Origin: Lentzea tibetensis
GTDB lineage: Bacteria; Actinomycetota; Actinomycetes; Mycobacteriales; Pseudonocardiaceae
Length of the DNA stretch: 64,000 nt
Direction: 5' to 3'
Assembly (NCBI RefSeq): GCF_007845675.1
Contig: NZ_VOBR01000006.1
Span: 248,001 to 312,000 of the forward strand
A program made the position numbers and the translations under genes. Shown piece after piece: positions 61,401 through 64,000 of this stretch; position 1 is the first letter of the stretch, and every line of letters begins with the position of its first letter. The notes beneath the pieces were generated by a model. That model was not told the DNA's origin. It did no database searches and saw only the letters and a program-made list of their open reading frames with translations.

Positions 61401-63735
61401 TCACCGCGTGGATCGGGTCCCCGTCGGCCTCCGCCGCGGCGAGCGGCTTGAGCAGGACCGCGCCGACTCCCTCACCGGGGACGAACCCGTCGCCGTCGGC
61501 GCCGAAGCTGCGGCAACGACCGTCGGCGGCGAGCATCCGGGCCCGGCACAGCTCGACGTAGGTCGAGGGGTGCAGGTACAGGTTCACCCCACCGGCGATG
61601 GCGAGGTCGCACGCGCCGTGACGCAGGTGCTCGCACGCTTCGTGGATCGCGGTCAGCGACGCCGAGCACATGGTGTCCACCGGCATGCTCGGGCCACGCA
61701 GGTCCAGCAGGTAGGAGACGCGGTTCGCGAGGGAGGCGAACGACGTCCGCGGCGCACGCCGCGGACCGCTCACCGCCGGTGGCCGGTTGCGGTCGAACCC
61801 GGTCTTGGTCACCCCGGCGAAGACGCCGACCCTGCCCTGGTGCTGCTCGGCGAGCCTGGCCCGCGTGTATCCGGCGTCTTCGAGCGCGCACCACACGGTT
61901 TCGAGGAACAGCCGTTCCTGCGGATCGATGTCGGCCACGTCGCGCGGCGCGATGCCGAAGAACGCCGCGTCGAACCGGGCGAAGCCGTCGAGGAACCCGC
62001 CCCACTTGCTGTAGCTGGCGCCCGTGTCCACCGCGCGCTGCTGATCGGGTTCGTAGAAGCCGTCCAGCGACCACCGCTGCTCGGGAACCTCCCGCACGCT
62101 GTCGCGGCCGGCGCGCAGGTTGTCCCAGAACGCCTCCAGCGTCGGCGCGTCGGGATAGCGGCCGCTGATCCCGATGACGGCGATGGGCTCACCGGCCGGC
62201 GCCGGGCGCCGAGTGCTCGCCTCGGCCGCCGGGGCGGGGGCGGGGGCGGCGGACACCGGTGCTGGCGCGTCGTCGAGCCAGCGGGCGCAGCCGTCGGGGT
62301 GCCGCTCGGTCAGGTGGACGGCCAGTTCGCCGAGGGTCGGGTACTGGTAGAGCACGGTCTTGGGCAACGCGCCGAACCACCGCGCGAACCGCTGGTTCAG
62401 CCGGGTGACCGTGAGCGAGTCGATGCCGTAGCCGTCCAGCGGTGCCGCCGCGTCGAGGCGGTCGGCGTCGAGCCGCATCACCTCGGCGACGAGCTCCTTC
62501 AGCCGCATGACGACCTGGGTGCGGAGGTCCTCCGCATGAGCCTGCTTCTCGGTCATGTCGTTCCCTTCCCCCGTGATGACGACGTGGGCGGCACCGAGCG
62601 CGATCGCCGCGTGCAGGGCGTTCAGGGCGGTCTCGGTCGGAAGTGGCGGGCCGAACCGGTCGGCGAGCGCGGGCAGCTCCTCCTCGGGCACCCGCATGCC
62701 GCCGTCGCGCCACAGCGGCCAGCCCAGCGAGACGCTCACGCCGTGCCTTTCGCCGCGGGCGGCGAGCTCGGCGCGGCCGTTGAGGTGGGCGTCGAGGAAC
62801 CCGTTGGCCGCGGCGTAACCCGACTGGCCCGCGTTGCCCAGCGTCCCGGCCGCCGCGGAGAACGCGACGAAGAAGTCGAGCGGCACGTCGCGGCTCGCCT
62901 CGTCGAGGTTGACCAGGCCCGCGACCTTCGGCGCGAGCACCCGGCGGAAGTCCTGACAGGACGCGTGGATGAGGTAGTCGTCGCGCAGGACGCCCGCCGC
63001 GTGCACGATGCCGTCGAGCCGCCCGTGCGTGCGGACGACGTCCGCGACCAGCTCGCGCACCGCCGCCGCGTCGGTGACGTCCACGCTGCGGTACTCGCCG
63101 GGCCCGCCGGCCCGCGGGGCCCGCCCGCACCGCACCACGACCGCGTCCGGGGCGTGCCGGGCGACGTCCTCGGCGAGGAGCCTGCCGATGCCGCCACCAC
63201 CACCGCTGATCAGGTAGACGCCGCCGGGCTTCCAGGCGCACGCGGCCGAGGCGGGTGCGGCGGGCTCCCAGTCCGGCACCTCGAGACCGGCCGAGGTGTG
63301 GCGGACGTGCTCCCCGCTCACGTCGGCGTTCAACGCGGCGGTGAGCTCCGCGGTCGACGGGTCGTCCACGAACTCGACGAGCCGGACGCGCACACCGGGG
63401 TCCTCCTGAGCGGCCGTGCGCAGCAACCCGAGCACGCCGGGGAACACCGAGCCGGCGCGACAGGCGACCTGGACGGTGCACGGACGGCCGTCGTTCACGG
63501 CGAGCAACCGCTTCATCTCGCCGAACAGCCGGATCGCCGCCCGCTCGTAGGCGGTGGCCGGGTCGTCATCACCGCTGTGCACCTCGGCGACGGAGACGCC
63601 GGGCAGCCGGTCGCGGACGACTGCGGCGGCGGTGGACAGGTCGCACACCACGATCAGCCGCCTGCCCTCGGCCGGGAGTGCGGCCGATGCCGGTTCCCGG
63701 TGCCAGACGGGCACGCGCACGATGCTGCGGGTCAT
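40696..63735 (-). CDS. Giant trans-AT polyketide synthase, about 7,679 residues, six KS domains
   Basis: One uninterrupted frame of 23,040 bp. The ATG at 63735 follows GGAAGGGAG and is 31 bp after the upstream PKS stop. Domain order with approximate residues: KR 1-390 (GGGGGIG, Tyr307), ACP 398-482 (Ser440); KS1 515-944 (Cys690), ACP 1130-1200 (Ser1161); KS2 1215-1625 (Cys1372), DH 1785-2040 (His1802), KR 2045-2460, MT 2490-2860, ACP 2920-2990; KS3 3030-3460 (Cys3206), KR 3670-4090, MT 4170-4465, ACP 4490-4570; KS4 4600-5010 (Cys4759); KS5 5165-5575 (Cys5323), DH 5740-5995, repeat linker 6000-6105, KR 6120-6530, ACP 6550-6625, ACP 6670-6735; KS6 6755-7190 (Cys6928), DH 7365-7640, docking tail. 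No AT or ER. All KS Cys-His-His and DH His-Asp residues are present. It extends and reduces the polyketide using malonyl units supplied by the separate AT. Confidence 0.95.
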   Translation of the reverse strand: MTRSIVRVPVWHREPASAALPAEGRRLIVVCDLSTAAAVVRDRLPGVSVAEVHSGDDDPATAYERAAIRLFGEMKRLLAVNDGRPCTVQVACRAGSVFPGVLGLLRTAAQEDPGVRVRLVEFVDDPSTAELTAALNADVSGEHVRHTSAGLEVPDWEPAAPASAACAWKPGGVYLISGGGGGIGRLLAEDVARHAPDAVVVRCGRAPRAGGPGEYRSVDVTDAAAVRELVADVVRTHGRLDGIVHAAGVLRDDYLIHASCQDFRRVLAPKVAGLVNLDEASRDVPLDFFVAFSAAAGTLGNAGQSGYAAANGFLDAHLNGRAELAARGERHGVSVSLGWPLWRDGGMRVPEEELPALADRFGPPLPTETALNALHAAIALGAAHVVITGEGNDMTEKQAHAEDLRTQVVMRLKELVAEVMRLDADRLDAAAPLDGYGIDSLTVTRLNQRFARWFGALPKTVLYQYPTLGELAVHLTERHPDGCARWLDDAPAPVSAAPAPAPAAEASTRRPAPAGEPIAVIGISGRYPDAPTLEAFWDNLRAGRDSVREVPEQRWSLDGFYEPDQQRAVDTGASYSKWGGFLDGFARFDAAFFGIAPRDVADIDPQERLFLETVWCALEDAGYTRARLAEQHQGRVGVFAGVTKTGFDRNRPPAVSGPRRAPRTSFASLANRVSYLLDLRGPSMPVDTMCSASLTAIHEACEHLRHGACDLAIAGGVNLYLHPSTYVELCRARMLAADGRCRSFGADGDGFVPGEGVGAVLLKPLAAAEADGDPIHAVILGSAVNHGGRTNGYTVPNPRAQAAVVREALERAGLDAADVGYVEAHGTGTRLGDPIEVDGLTQAFAPDAPGPGTCALGSVKSNIGHLEAAAGIAGLTKVVLQLEHGELAPTLQADPANPDIDFAATPFTLCREGRPWPRPSGGPRIGGISSFGAGGANAHVIVAEHQRAAVEAVPPRNPVLLPLSARTEEDLRARAAGLVAWLDGQDAPDLTAVAATLRTGREAMDERLCFLARSAQEWQEQLRAFLDDQGADGPWCRGRVQVSKETLAELAGKAELRALVEQWVATGAWSELAAFWTKGMPLDWSQVDGARRRVHLPGYPFSGPEFWFEPAEHESAEAPVARRGGEVDAEGVLLAELADILQTPVDDIERHRPFADYGLDSILGVSLVHRLNEALGTALDTTDLFDHGTLDRLGAFLAGTGAATGPTTAAPRDAGDDAIAIVGLAARYGDAEDPEALWTHLTAGTDLVEPVTRWPLAPEITCRTGSFLRGIDRFDPAFFGISGVEATAMDPQQRIFVEQCWNALEDAGYTGPRHRGDRVGVYVGCYAGDYGDHLDAAAPPQALWGTMGSVVASRIAYLLDLTGPALTVDTSCSSSLVAIDLACRDLRAGTADLAIAGGVFVQSTPRLYASAARAGMLSASGRCRSFDAGADGFVPGEGAGALVLKRLADAERDGDHVHAVVRASGVNQDGTTNGITAPSAASQERLLREVHAGIGTGGIQLVEAHGTGTQLGDPIEFRALFRVFAGARRGSVALGSIKTNIGHTQFAAGVAGVVKAVLALRRRKVPASLHFTAANERIPLDGSPFVVPTETTDWPAPEEGPRRAAVSSFGASGTNAHVVLEEYQRPPAGEVPGSQAFLLSARSPEALRAVAERLVAHLDREPELSAAEVAYSLAAGRAAMPHRLAVVAAGTAALADHLRAWPSGAADEVLVGEVPADTRPEVTARPGTAAEVASAFVRGDAVDLTGAFPAAVRRVVPLPTYPYERQSYWPASSDLAHRTRPEVTGSAYRVRLTGEEFFLADHHVDGRPVLPAVLSLEFARRAVTSGAFTPTGLRDLVWATPFPVGAEGADLSVERDGEAFRVCRDGTEVHAQGRYAEAGPATTVPLEAVRERCRARTLTAEQCRAALDAVGIVHGDRLRALDGLAVGHGEVLARLVLPADAHDPDLAAHPALLDSAVQAVVGLFGDAAGTLAEREGRPALPFAVDEADLLTPVGETMWAHVRRATSGADVTTVDIDVCDDAGRVAVRLRGLAFRHLTNEPAVRTALLAPVWDALPGDVECERATATRLVLAGGAAGDREGFPGAAVLDDDQAADMPADVDHIVWLASEAAERDGALSVFRWVKALLASGADGREIGFTAVTRQACRAPGDRLVDATHAGVHGLLGSVAKEYPHWQVRVVDIAADEAVPWDAVLNPPAVARGGVVALRRGEWFRPRLLEVADAEPIASPHAPGGVVVAIGGAGGIGTVWTEHLLRRHGTQVVWIGRRPLDAQIAANQDRLAAFGPKPDYVRADASDVDDLRRACAEVVRRHGPVHGVLHTAIVLGDQSVARMDEERFHATYAAKADVAVNLAEVFAGQPLEFVAFFSSMQAFFTAPGQANYAAGCTFADAFADHLADRLGCPVKVMNWGYWGGVGVVAEDGYRRRMARLGLGSIEPDEGTAAFDRLLTSPHDRLALLKAADARSIATFYEGSVLTTLPGGGSSPVAALHDARPDRRAEIERVRTAADGHGRSMEDALVRITWALLRQLGLFTPGRAGTVADWLAAGGIEPRYERWLGHTVAVFTRRGLLRGTADGRCEAVDVSPVDLEAAWRRWDLDREPWLESDGKRPQAVLVDTTVRALTDILTGHRPATDVMFPKSSLELVEAVYRNNPVADYFNDVLADTLVEHVRARVADDPDARLRILEIGAGTGGTSAVLFRRLAPWREHIETYCYTDISKAFLLHARRAYGDIAPYLDPRILDVEKPLDGQQVEAGGFDVAIATNVLHATRNIRTTLTNTKAALRANGMLLLNELSDNVFFSHLTFGLLDGWWRYDDPAVRIPGSPGLTPDNWLRVLGETGFRPAFVAAEGADDLGQQVFVAESDGVVRQPVPAGGPAFPPGTDDEPAAVPAPAPAPVPAPVSAPETVVASADREAELLQRARDHFRALVADVLQLPVSSVRADVTFDRYGIDSILVVQLTDAVRKVLGNVGSTLFFEVRTIDGLARHFARTQPDALAALVGMTGPEPASAPEPAPEPAAGPLVADVPVRRDEEMPIAVIGTSGRYPGARNLAEFWANLMAGTDCVTEVPADRWDHDRHFDPRRGIPGKTYAKWGGFIDGVAEFDPLFFGISPAAASTTDPQERLFLQSAYETLQDAGYTRDSLRAAAMARVGEDAGDIGVFAGAMYTEYQLYGAEQPVVVPGSLASIANRVSYFFDASGPSVAVDTMCASSLSAIHLACAALRSGECGVALAGGVNLSLHPSKYLMIGQAQFASSDGRCRSFGAGGDGYVPGEGVGTVLLRPLADAEADGDRILGVIRGSAVNHGGHTHGFTVPNPKAQAAVIRQVYRRSGVDPRRIGYVEAHGTGTPLGDPIEVAGLTAAFAEFTEDRGFCAIGSVKSAIGHLEAAAGIAGLSKVLLQMRHGTFTPSLHAAQVNPEIDFDGTPFVLQREAAPWSRTGGAPRTAVVSAFGAGGSNSHLLVEEYIVPELPERPVAPQAVVLSAVDEQRLRESAGRLRDELRGGSWRDTDLADIAYTLQVGREPMAARFATVAGDLAALAAALDACVRGTELPPDTYVGGAGPSALPAAIAADDDFQETLVRWVARGKLAPLAEAWVGGTAVDWARLHTDGPRPRRVGLPTYPFARDRYWYTDVLPEQAEPVVQPPEPVAVPAAVAGDCAASPAPATVAGDALPAGDLTVIPVWEAERPGRASPAGRVLAIGLDDTDIAALRDTDAEVSTWDGEAAQQSPGETDRVVLRFPTPSGEPRAVVHRAVRVLKAVQDRYGDREVELTLVTRNAFGHGTTDPAQASLHGLVGGLAKEQPHWRVRAVDLTGDEPFDPAEVFALPADRRTHPVVRTGGQWLRRRLVPVEQARPETSAFRRGGVYVLIGGAGDLGVVLSEHLARTYDARIVWVGRRAEDDEIRARSAGIDGTAPVYLRADAADAAALRRVREEVVARYGRIDGVVHLAMTFSHTPLAALREHELEATLRSKVDSCGHLADAFAGLDLDFVLLVSSLVSFIRNANQAHYAAACAYVDAAAAGLRDALGCRVKTVNWGYWGNVTDDVLEGVAAQGLAPIDPATAMTALEALLAGPLDQIGFLRLGRPLPVEGVLIGQTAAVQPVAAAAASSPVEPPLPEPLAAHQAGPVPDEIAVALCRWVAAELREAGFSDPSDIGTDDRFAAWLPPMLRALAEHGLVDGAGRWGAPAPDAAACRAEWARSARHWADANPDLRTPLDLLGRTVPALPAVLRGAVLATDVLFPNGSFELVEGVYRDNRVADHFNSVLAEHVAAFLAARRAAEPAAPLRVLEVGAGTGGTTRVVLDRLARAGLEVAEYCFTDVSRAFLHRAEDAFGADLTYRVYDAAEPPHGQGLPIGAFDVVIAANVLHTTPNVRATLRGVKGLLRGNGLLALNEISGFYLVNHLTFGLLDGWWAHSDPELRVPGSPALAPAAWRAVLEQEGFTAVAHAAAEAEPLGQQVVLAHSDGVVRGLDMAAEPAPPVAEPESESEPEPVPVASVAAVVLEKLAAALRMTEDAIDPARAFADYGLDSIVGAGFVQQLNEALGIDLLTTVIFDHRSVDLLAAHVASIHQPTLPGATAPAATGSAELVREVALSPPAGAPHEPIAIVGISGRFAQSPDLDALWRHLADGDDLVGQIERWDTSGPEWTDVACRSGSFLDGIDEFDARFFRMSGREAACTDPQQRLFLEEAWTALENAGYAGAALDGKRAGVYVGCTGGDYTAWFTERPPAQAAWGNHPAIVPARVAYHLNLHGPAIAVDTACSSSLVAIHLACQGLRSGETELAVAGGVAVQTTPRTYLTAGRAGMLSPTGRCHTFGAAADGFVPGEGVGVVVLKRLADALADGDHVHAVIRGCAVNQDGATNGITAPSAASQERLIREVHDRFGIDPAEIGMLEAHGTGTKLGDPIETEALVRAFGAAEGSRGCALGSVKTNIGHTMSAAGVAGVLKIVLAMRHRALPPSPRHDVTNPAIRLDGSPFRINTELRPWEPNSQGKLVAATSSFGFSGTNAHLVVEEPPAVGARHHDGRELLFVLSAPRPEPLRQLVADLAGHLSATPDAVLGDISYVLAHGRGHFAHRVAFAAADRETLVSRLESWLADGTAHPAADAELERIRTRWSGGAELAADGLFTGLDVRRTPLPTYPFQRRGAWVGGASPASPLPQAAPAREPIAVVGVAARFAGSPDAESLWAHLAAGDDLVGEVTRWDLTGKLGPKAGRQFGSFLDDPARFDALFFSVSGTEAVHADPQQRVFLEECWHALEDAGYAGERLTDRACGVYVGAYPGDYHQLIGGERPPQTMWGNMASVIASRISYLLDLSGPAVAVDSACSSSLVAIHMACDSLRLGTVSMALAGGVFVQATPRLYEYSATAKMLSPNGRCRTFDASADGMVPGEGAGVLVLKRLSDAVRDGDHVYGVISGSGVNQDGATNGITAPSAEAQEDLVRQVHRDAGVRPGGAQLIEAHGTGTPLGDPVEFGALVKAFAGAPEGSCALGSIKTNIGHTQFTAGVAGTIKALLALHHRRLPPSLHFTRPNPAIALEGSPFYVPVECLDWREPESGPRRAGVSSFGASGTNAHLVVEEAPASSGPAHPERAEWLMVLSAQDERALRTHVERVLAHVEAREDLDLGDAAHTMATGRRHENLRWACVAANRTVWLEAMRTWLRDGHAESVVTGAVPDEPEPAAVPDGLALTEVARRYVRGEVTSLGRLFADDGFRVVPLPGYPFGGERYWITTPAVAPLIVHKRPGAERCHAADLTGREFFLDHHRVSGVPVLPGVAYLELARAAAEAEGFPATGVALRNVVWTRPARITGPTAAEVTLEPQDRGAFTYRISTSTGGTHGQGQVEPSVPAAPPRLDITALRARCTRRSLSRAECYALYEGTAMGLGPAMRGVEQLDIGDGLIVARLRRPGGDDLTLHPAMLDSALQATLGLALAEGADEVSAALPFALTEVRVHAATPDAGWAVIRPSGNDRPGVVRRLDIDLCDEAGEVCVRLLGFTFRALPTTDDQPVPDQPVPDEAVSGQTVPDQAVSGQTVPDQAATGQTVPDQAVSGQTVPDQAVSGQTVPDQAATGQTVPDQAATGQTVPDQAATGQTVPDQAATGQPVPDEAVAGRTATGQAAGVGSGALVLARPSWHPATNGLGAERFVRHEVLLAGLATVDPGDLAARTGVTCVELPSGEDVATDFTRQSEQLLTHLQKAVTASREGRVLLQVVVPDGAEHRPHTGLAGLLRTARLEHPKLVTQLVVVSSGADADSVATRLSQEAGNADEVMTREVAGRREVARWTEIEAPAVQPWRAGGVYLITGGAGGLGRVFAGEIAARVAGPVLVLCGRSPEEPAQLLDELRAAGATAGYRRLDVADRPAVERCVAEVVAEHGRIDGVLHSAGVLRDGYLAKKDTADLREVLAAKVTGFVNLDEATAGENLEFFIGFSSLSASGNPGQADYAAANAFLDGYAARRAASVAAGERHGRTLSVGWPLWADGGMRVDAATERSVRDALGILPMPAAAGVEALYRACGSGEPHVLVMYGDPDRIQQTLLAAPDPVTEPEVDVVSEPRALVGLLADRVSRLLDVPADEIEGAVDLSEYGFDSISLVDFVGVLNDEFGLNLVPTLLIEHPTLDSLAAHLLDDHRDVFEPAPEPAPVTAPEPAPEPAVEPTSEPTGGPSSRAALLAELVELTASVLRLPVERIEGGRELSRYGVDSLSLTELVTAVNERFGVALDPTVLFEYPTLNGLAEFLLEHHSNQVTPEPVVAEPTPLPAGPEPIAVIGMSGRLPMAEDIAEFWRNLSEGRDCIGEIPADRWDWRECFGDPIKEPNTSNVKWGGFIEGVGDFDPLFFDISPREAELMDPQQRLLLLYAWKALEDAGYAAESVAGSDMAVIVGTASTGYPTMVAKHSPVVEPYDATGAAPCLGPNRMSFFLGVHGPSEPVDTACSSALIATHRAVGVLQDGTSDMAIVGGINTVISKDLHISMSKAGMLSVDGRSKTFSDRADGYARGEGVGMLVLKRLSAAERDGDHIYGLIRGTAENHGGRANSLTAPNPKAQAAVIRAAHRKAGIDPRTVGYVEAHGTGTKLGDPVEINGLKEAFRDLYADAGAEVTGAHCGIGSVKTNIGHLEVAAGVAGMIKVLQQMKHRTLVPSLHCDEVNPYVKLDGSPFYLVRERRPWVAPVDGSGAELPRRAGVSSFAFGGANAHVVLEEYVPKPVADAPPARPLPVVLSASHPEVLRTLAERWVEALRDGTHRDGDLPSIAYTSQVGRTAMTERLGCVAGSVDELAAGLESWLRGTPDDTVVAGRVARDDVPAAPAGTDATDAVCAWVRGAEIDWSRWHTGSPRRIPLPTYPFRLKRYWLDTSGPVAGAGVAALHPLVRTNTSDLTGQRYTSHLTGREFFLADHRVRGVPVLPGAAYLEMARAAAALAAGGDRSWSLADATWERPLLVEQATDVHIGVSAEAPDTLSYQVFTTGADGERVVHGHGVLTEETGSEPLPRVDVRRLVEECDGPVFDAEECYERLGGLGLGYGPAMRAVERLHCGSGTSRLAVARLRLPSTAAADASFVLHPSLLDAAFQSTVGLFAGAGDDAVPAALPHSVAEVRVLRPLPASAWVVVRFGADGPVAAEQALDIDVCDEEGEICVRLRGFRVRSLDRAPTGPAAEPADPDEDEFLFQLIEAAGDGSISADDFERSLT
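43530..48250 (-). other. Module E (KS5-DH-repeat-KR-ACP-ACP)
   Basis: KS5 has DSACSSSL, DH has DHHRVSGVPVLPG and MLDSALQ, KR has ITGGAGGLG, DYAAANAFLDG and VLRDGY. Two ACPs follow in tandem (EYGFDSIS, RYGVDSLS), joined by a Pro/Glu-rich linker. The DH and KR are joined by the 10-residue repeat array. Confidence 0.88.
45421..45735 (-). repeat. 30-bp tandem repeat (minisatellite) inside the giant PKS gene
   Basis: Eight near-identical 30-bp units run without gaps from 45451 to 45690, flanked by degenerate units on both sides. Two variants alternate irregularly: they encode PDQAATGQTV and PDQAVSGQTV on the minus strand. The array stays in frame, so copy-number changes only lengthen the Gln/Pro/Thr-rich linker between the DH and KR of module E. 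Confidence 0.95.
48290..49940 (-). other. Orphan KS4 without carrier protein
   Basis: KS4 (DTACSSSL, LEAHGTGTKLGDP, NIGHTMSAAG) and its linker (PLPTYPFQRRGAW) run straight into KS5, with about 30 residues between linker and next KS. No ACP, KR or DH is present. The KS triad is intact. Confidence 0.88.
50030..54648 (-). other. Module D (KS3-KR-MT-ACP)
   Basis: KS3 has DTMCASSL and the KR IGGAGDLG with HYAAACAYVDA. The KR lacks the Asp seen in the other KRs (MTFSHTPL), suggesting A-type stereochemistry. The MT has LEVGAGTGGT and the ACP DYGLDSIV. No DH lies between KS and KR, so an alpha-methyl beta-hydroxy unit is predicted. Confidence 0.85.
54770..60095 (-). other. Module C (KS2-DH-KR-MT-ACP)
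   Basis: KS2 has DTSCSSSL. The DH has DHHVDGRPVLP and LLDSAVQ, the KR has IGGAGGIG and NYAAGCTF, the MT has LEIGAGTGGT and the ACP RYGIDSIL. This set predicts an alpha-methyl, alpha-beta unsaturated unit, unless the trans ER reduces it. Confidence 0.88.
60130..62192 (-). other. Module B (KS1-ACP only)
   Basis: KS1 (DTMCSASL, EAHGTGTRLGDP, NIGHLEAAAG) is followed by its linker (HLPGYPF) and directly by an ACP (DYGLDSIL). No processing domain is present, so it would leave a beta-keto group, be served in trans, or only pass the chain on. Confidence 0.85.
62290..63735 (-). other. Module A (KR-ACP), completes a KS on the previous protein
   Basis: The giant PKS begins with KR rather than KS. The KR has YLISGGGGGIGRLLAEDVA, the catalytic Tyr in SGYAAANGFLDA and VLRDDY, an Asp position associated with B-type KRs. 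The ACP serine lies in GYGIDSL. The preceding protein ends in a post-KS linker, so the module is split between KS and KR. Confidence 0.85.
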
Positions 63736-63766
63736 GGGACGACTCCCTTCCGGGGACGGTGCGGAC

Positions 63767-64000
63767 TCAGACGCCGTTGAGCGCATCAGGGCTCTCCTGG
63801 TTGGCGAGGACCGCTTCGAGCAGCGCGGCGCGGGCGTCGACGTCGAACGAGACGGGTTCGGGGCTACCGGCCGACTCGGGCACCCAGTAGCGCTCGCGTG
63901 CGAACGGGTAGGTGGGCAACGGCACGACACGGCCTCCGCCCGCCGGGTGCAGGTGCTCCCAGACGACCGCGCGGCCTTCGCACCACGAGGCCGTGACGAG
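63767..64000 (-). CDS. C-terminal end of an upstream polyketide synthase (5' part outside window)
   Basis: The minus strand reads open from the right edge to a TGA at 63767-63769, 77 residues. The segment VVPLPTYPFARERYW is the linker that follows a KS domain in these enzymes, and the protein then ends with a short helical tail (ARAALLEAVLANQESPDALN), a probable docking element. The KS therefore sits on this protein and its KR and ACP begin the giant PKS, 31 bp downstream. The cluster continues beyond the window. Confidence 0.85.
   Translation of the reverse strand, partial: LVTASWCEGRAVVWEHLHPAGGGRVVPLPTYPFARERYWVPESAGSPEPVSFDVDARAALLEAVLANQESPDALNGV

Noticed and set aside
63736-63930. Extension of the giant PKS frame upstream to 63930
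   Set aside because: The 65 extra residues overlap the real end of the upstream PKS in another frame and resemble no domain; ATG 63735 has a ribosome binding site.

Overview
The window is high-GC actinobacterial DNA. Codons end mostly in G or C, GTG starts and 4-bp ATGA/GTGA overlaps are frequent, and regulators of the TetR, GntR, LacI, PucR and ECF-sigma/anti-sigma types are dense. Gene content fits a soil actinomycete of the Pseudonocardiaceae type (Lentzea, Saccharothrix or Actinosynnema-like); the genus is an inference.

Left part, 1-30 kb: metabolic and regulatory genes. A partial PucR-type regulator (1-1376, minus) diverges from an operon of a sodium:solute symporter, a ureohydrolase, a thiamine-diphosphate decarboxylase-like enzyme and an aldehyde dehydrogenase (1458-6977). 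Together these match the last steps of the arginine transaminase route (2-ketoarginine to guanidinobutyraldehyde to guanidinobutyrate to GABA plus urea). Next come a methyltransferase with a small downstream ORF, an SDR/TetR divergent pair with a duplicated operator, a metallo-beta-lactamase-fold hydrolase, a membrane protein/DCC protein/TetR operon with a twin palindromic operator, a DinB-like protein, a zinc-free quinone-oxidoreductase-like enzyme, an ECF sigma/anti-sigma pair, a DUF1996 protein, a GntR/VOC divergent pair, a truncated anti-sigma paralogue, a sugar-acid operon (GntR, DHDPS-like, IlvD/Edd), a secreted multidomain sugar dehydrogenase, and an ABC importer with a LacI regulator.

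Right part, 28.9-64 kb: the 3' half of a trans-acyltransferase polyketide synthase cluster, all on the minus strand and mostly translationally coupled. In transcription order: the tail of an upstream PKS protein (63767-64000), a giant PKS of about 7,679 residues (40696-63735), a terminal PKS of about 2,309 residues ending in a thioesterase (33770-40699), a stand-alone AT-ER didomain protein (31560-33773), a cytochrome P450 (30326-31534) and a DHA2-type efflux pump (28862-30295). No module carries its own AT; loading and any enoyl reduction must come from the AT-ER protein.

The assembly line reads ...KS | KR-ACP, KS-ACP, KS-DH-KR-MT-ACP, KS-KR-MT-ACP, KS, KS-DH-KR-ACP-ACP, KS-DH | ACP, KS-DH-KR-MT-ACP-TE (bars are protein boundaries). 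Unusual points are two KS domains with no carrier between them, a KS-ACP-only module, a module split between KS-DH and ACP, a KS|KR split at the upstream boundary, and a 30-bp tandem repeat that encodes the linker between DH and KR in one module. I do not recognise the product; it should be a reduced, multiply C-methylated polyketide that is released by the TE, oxidised by the P450 and exported by the MFS pump.
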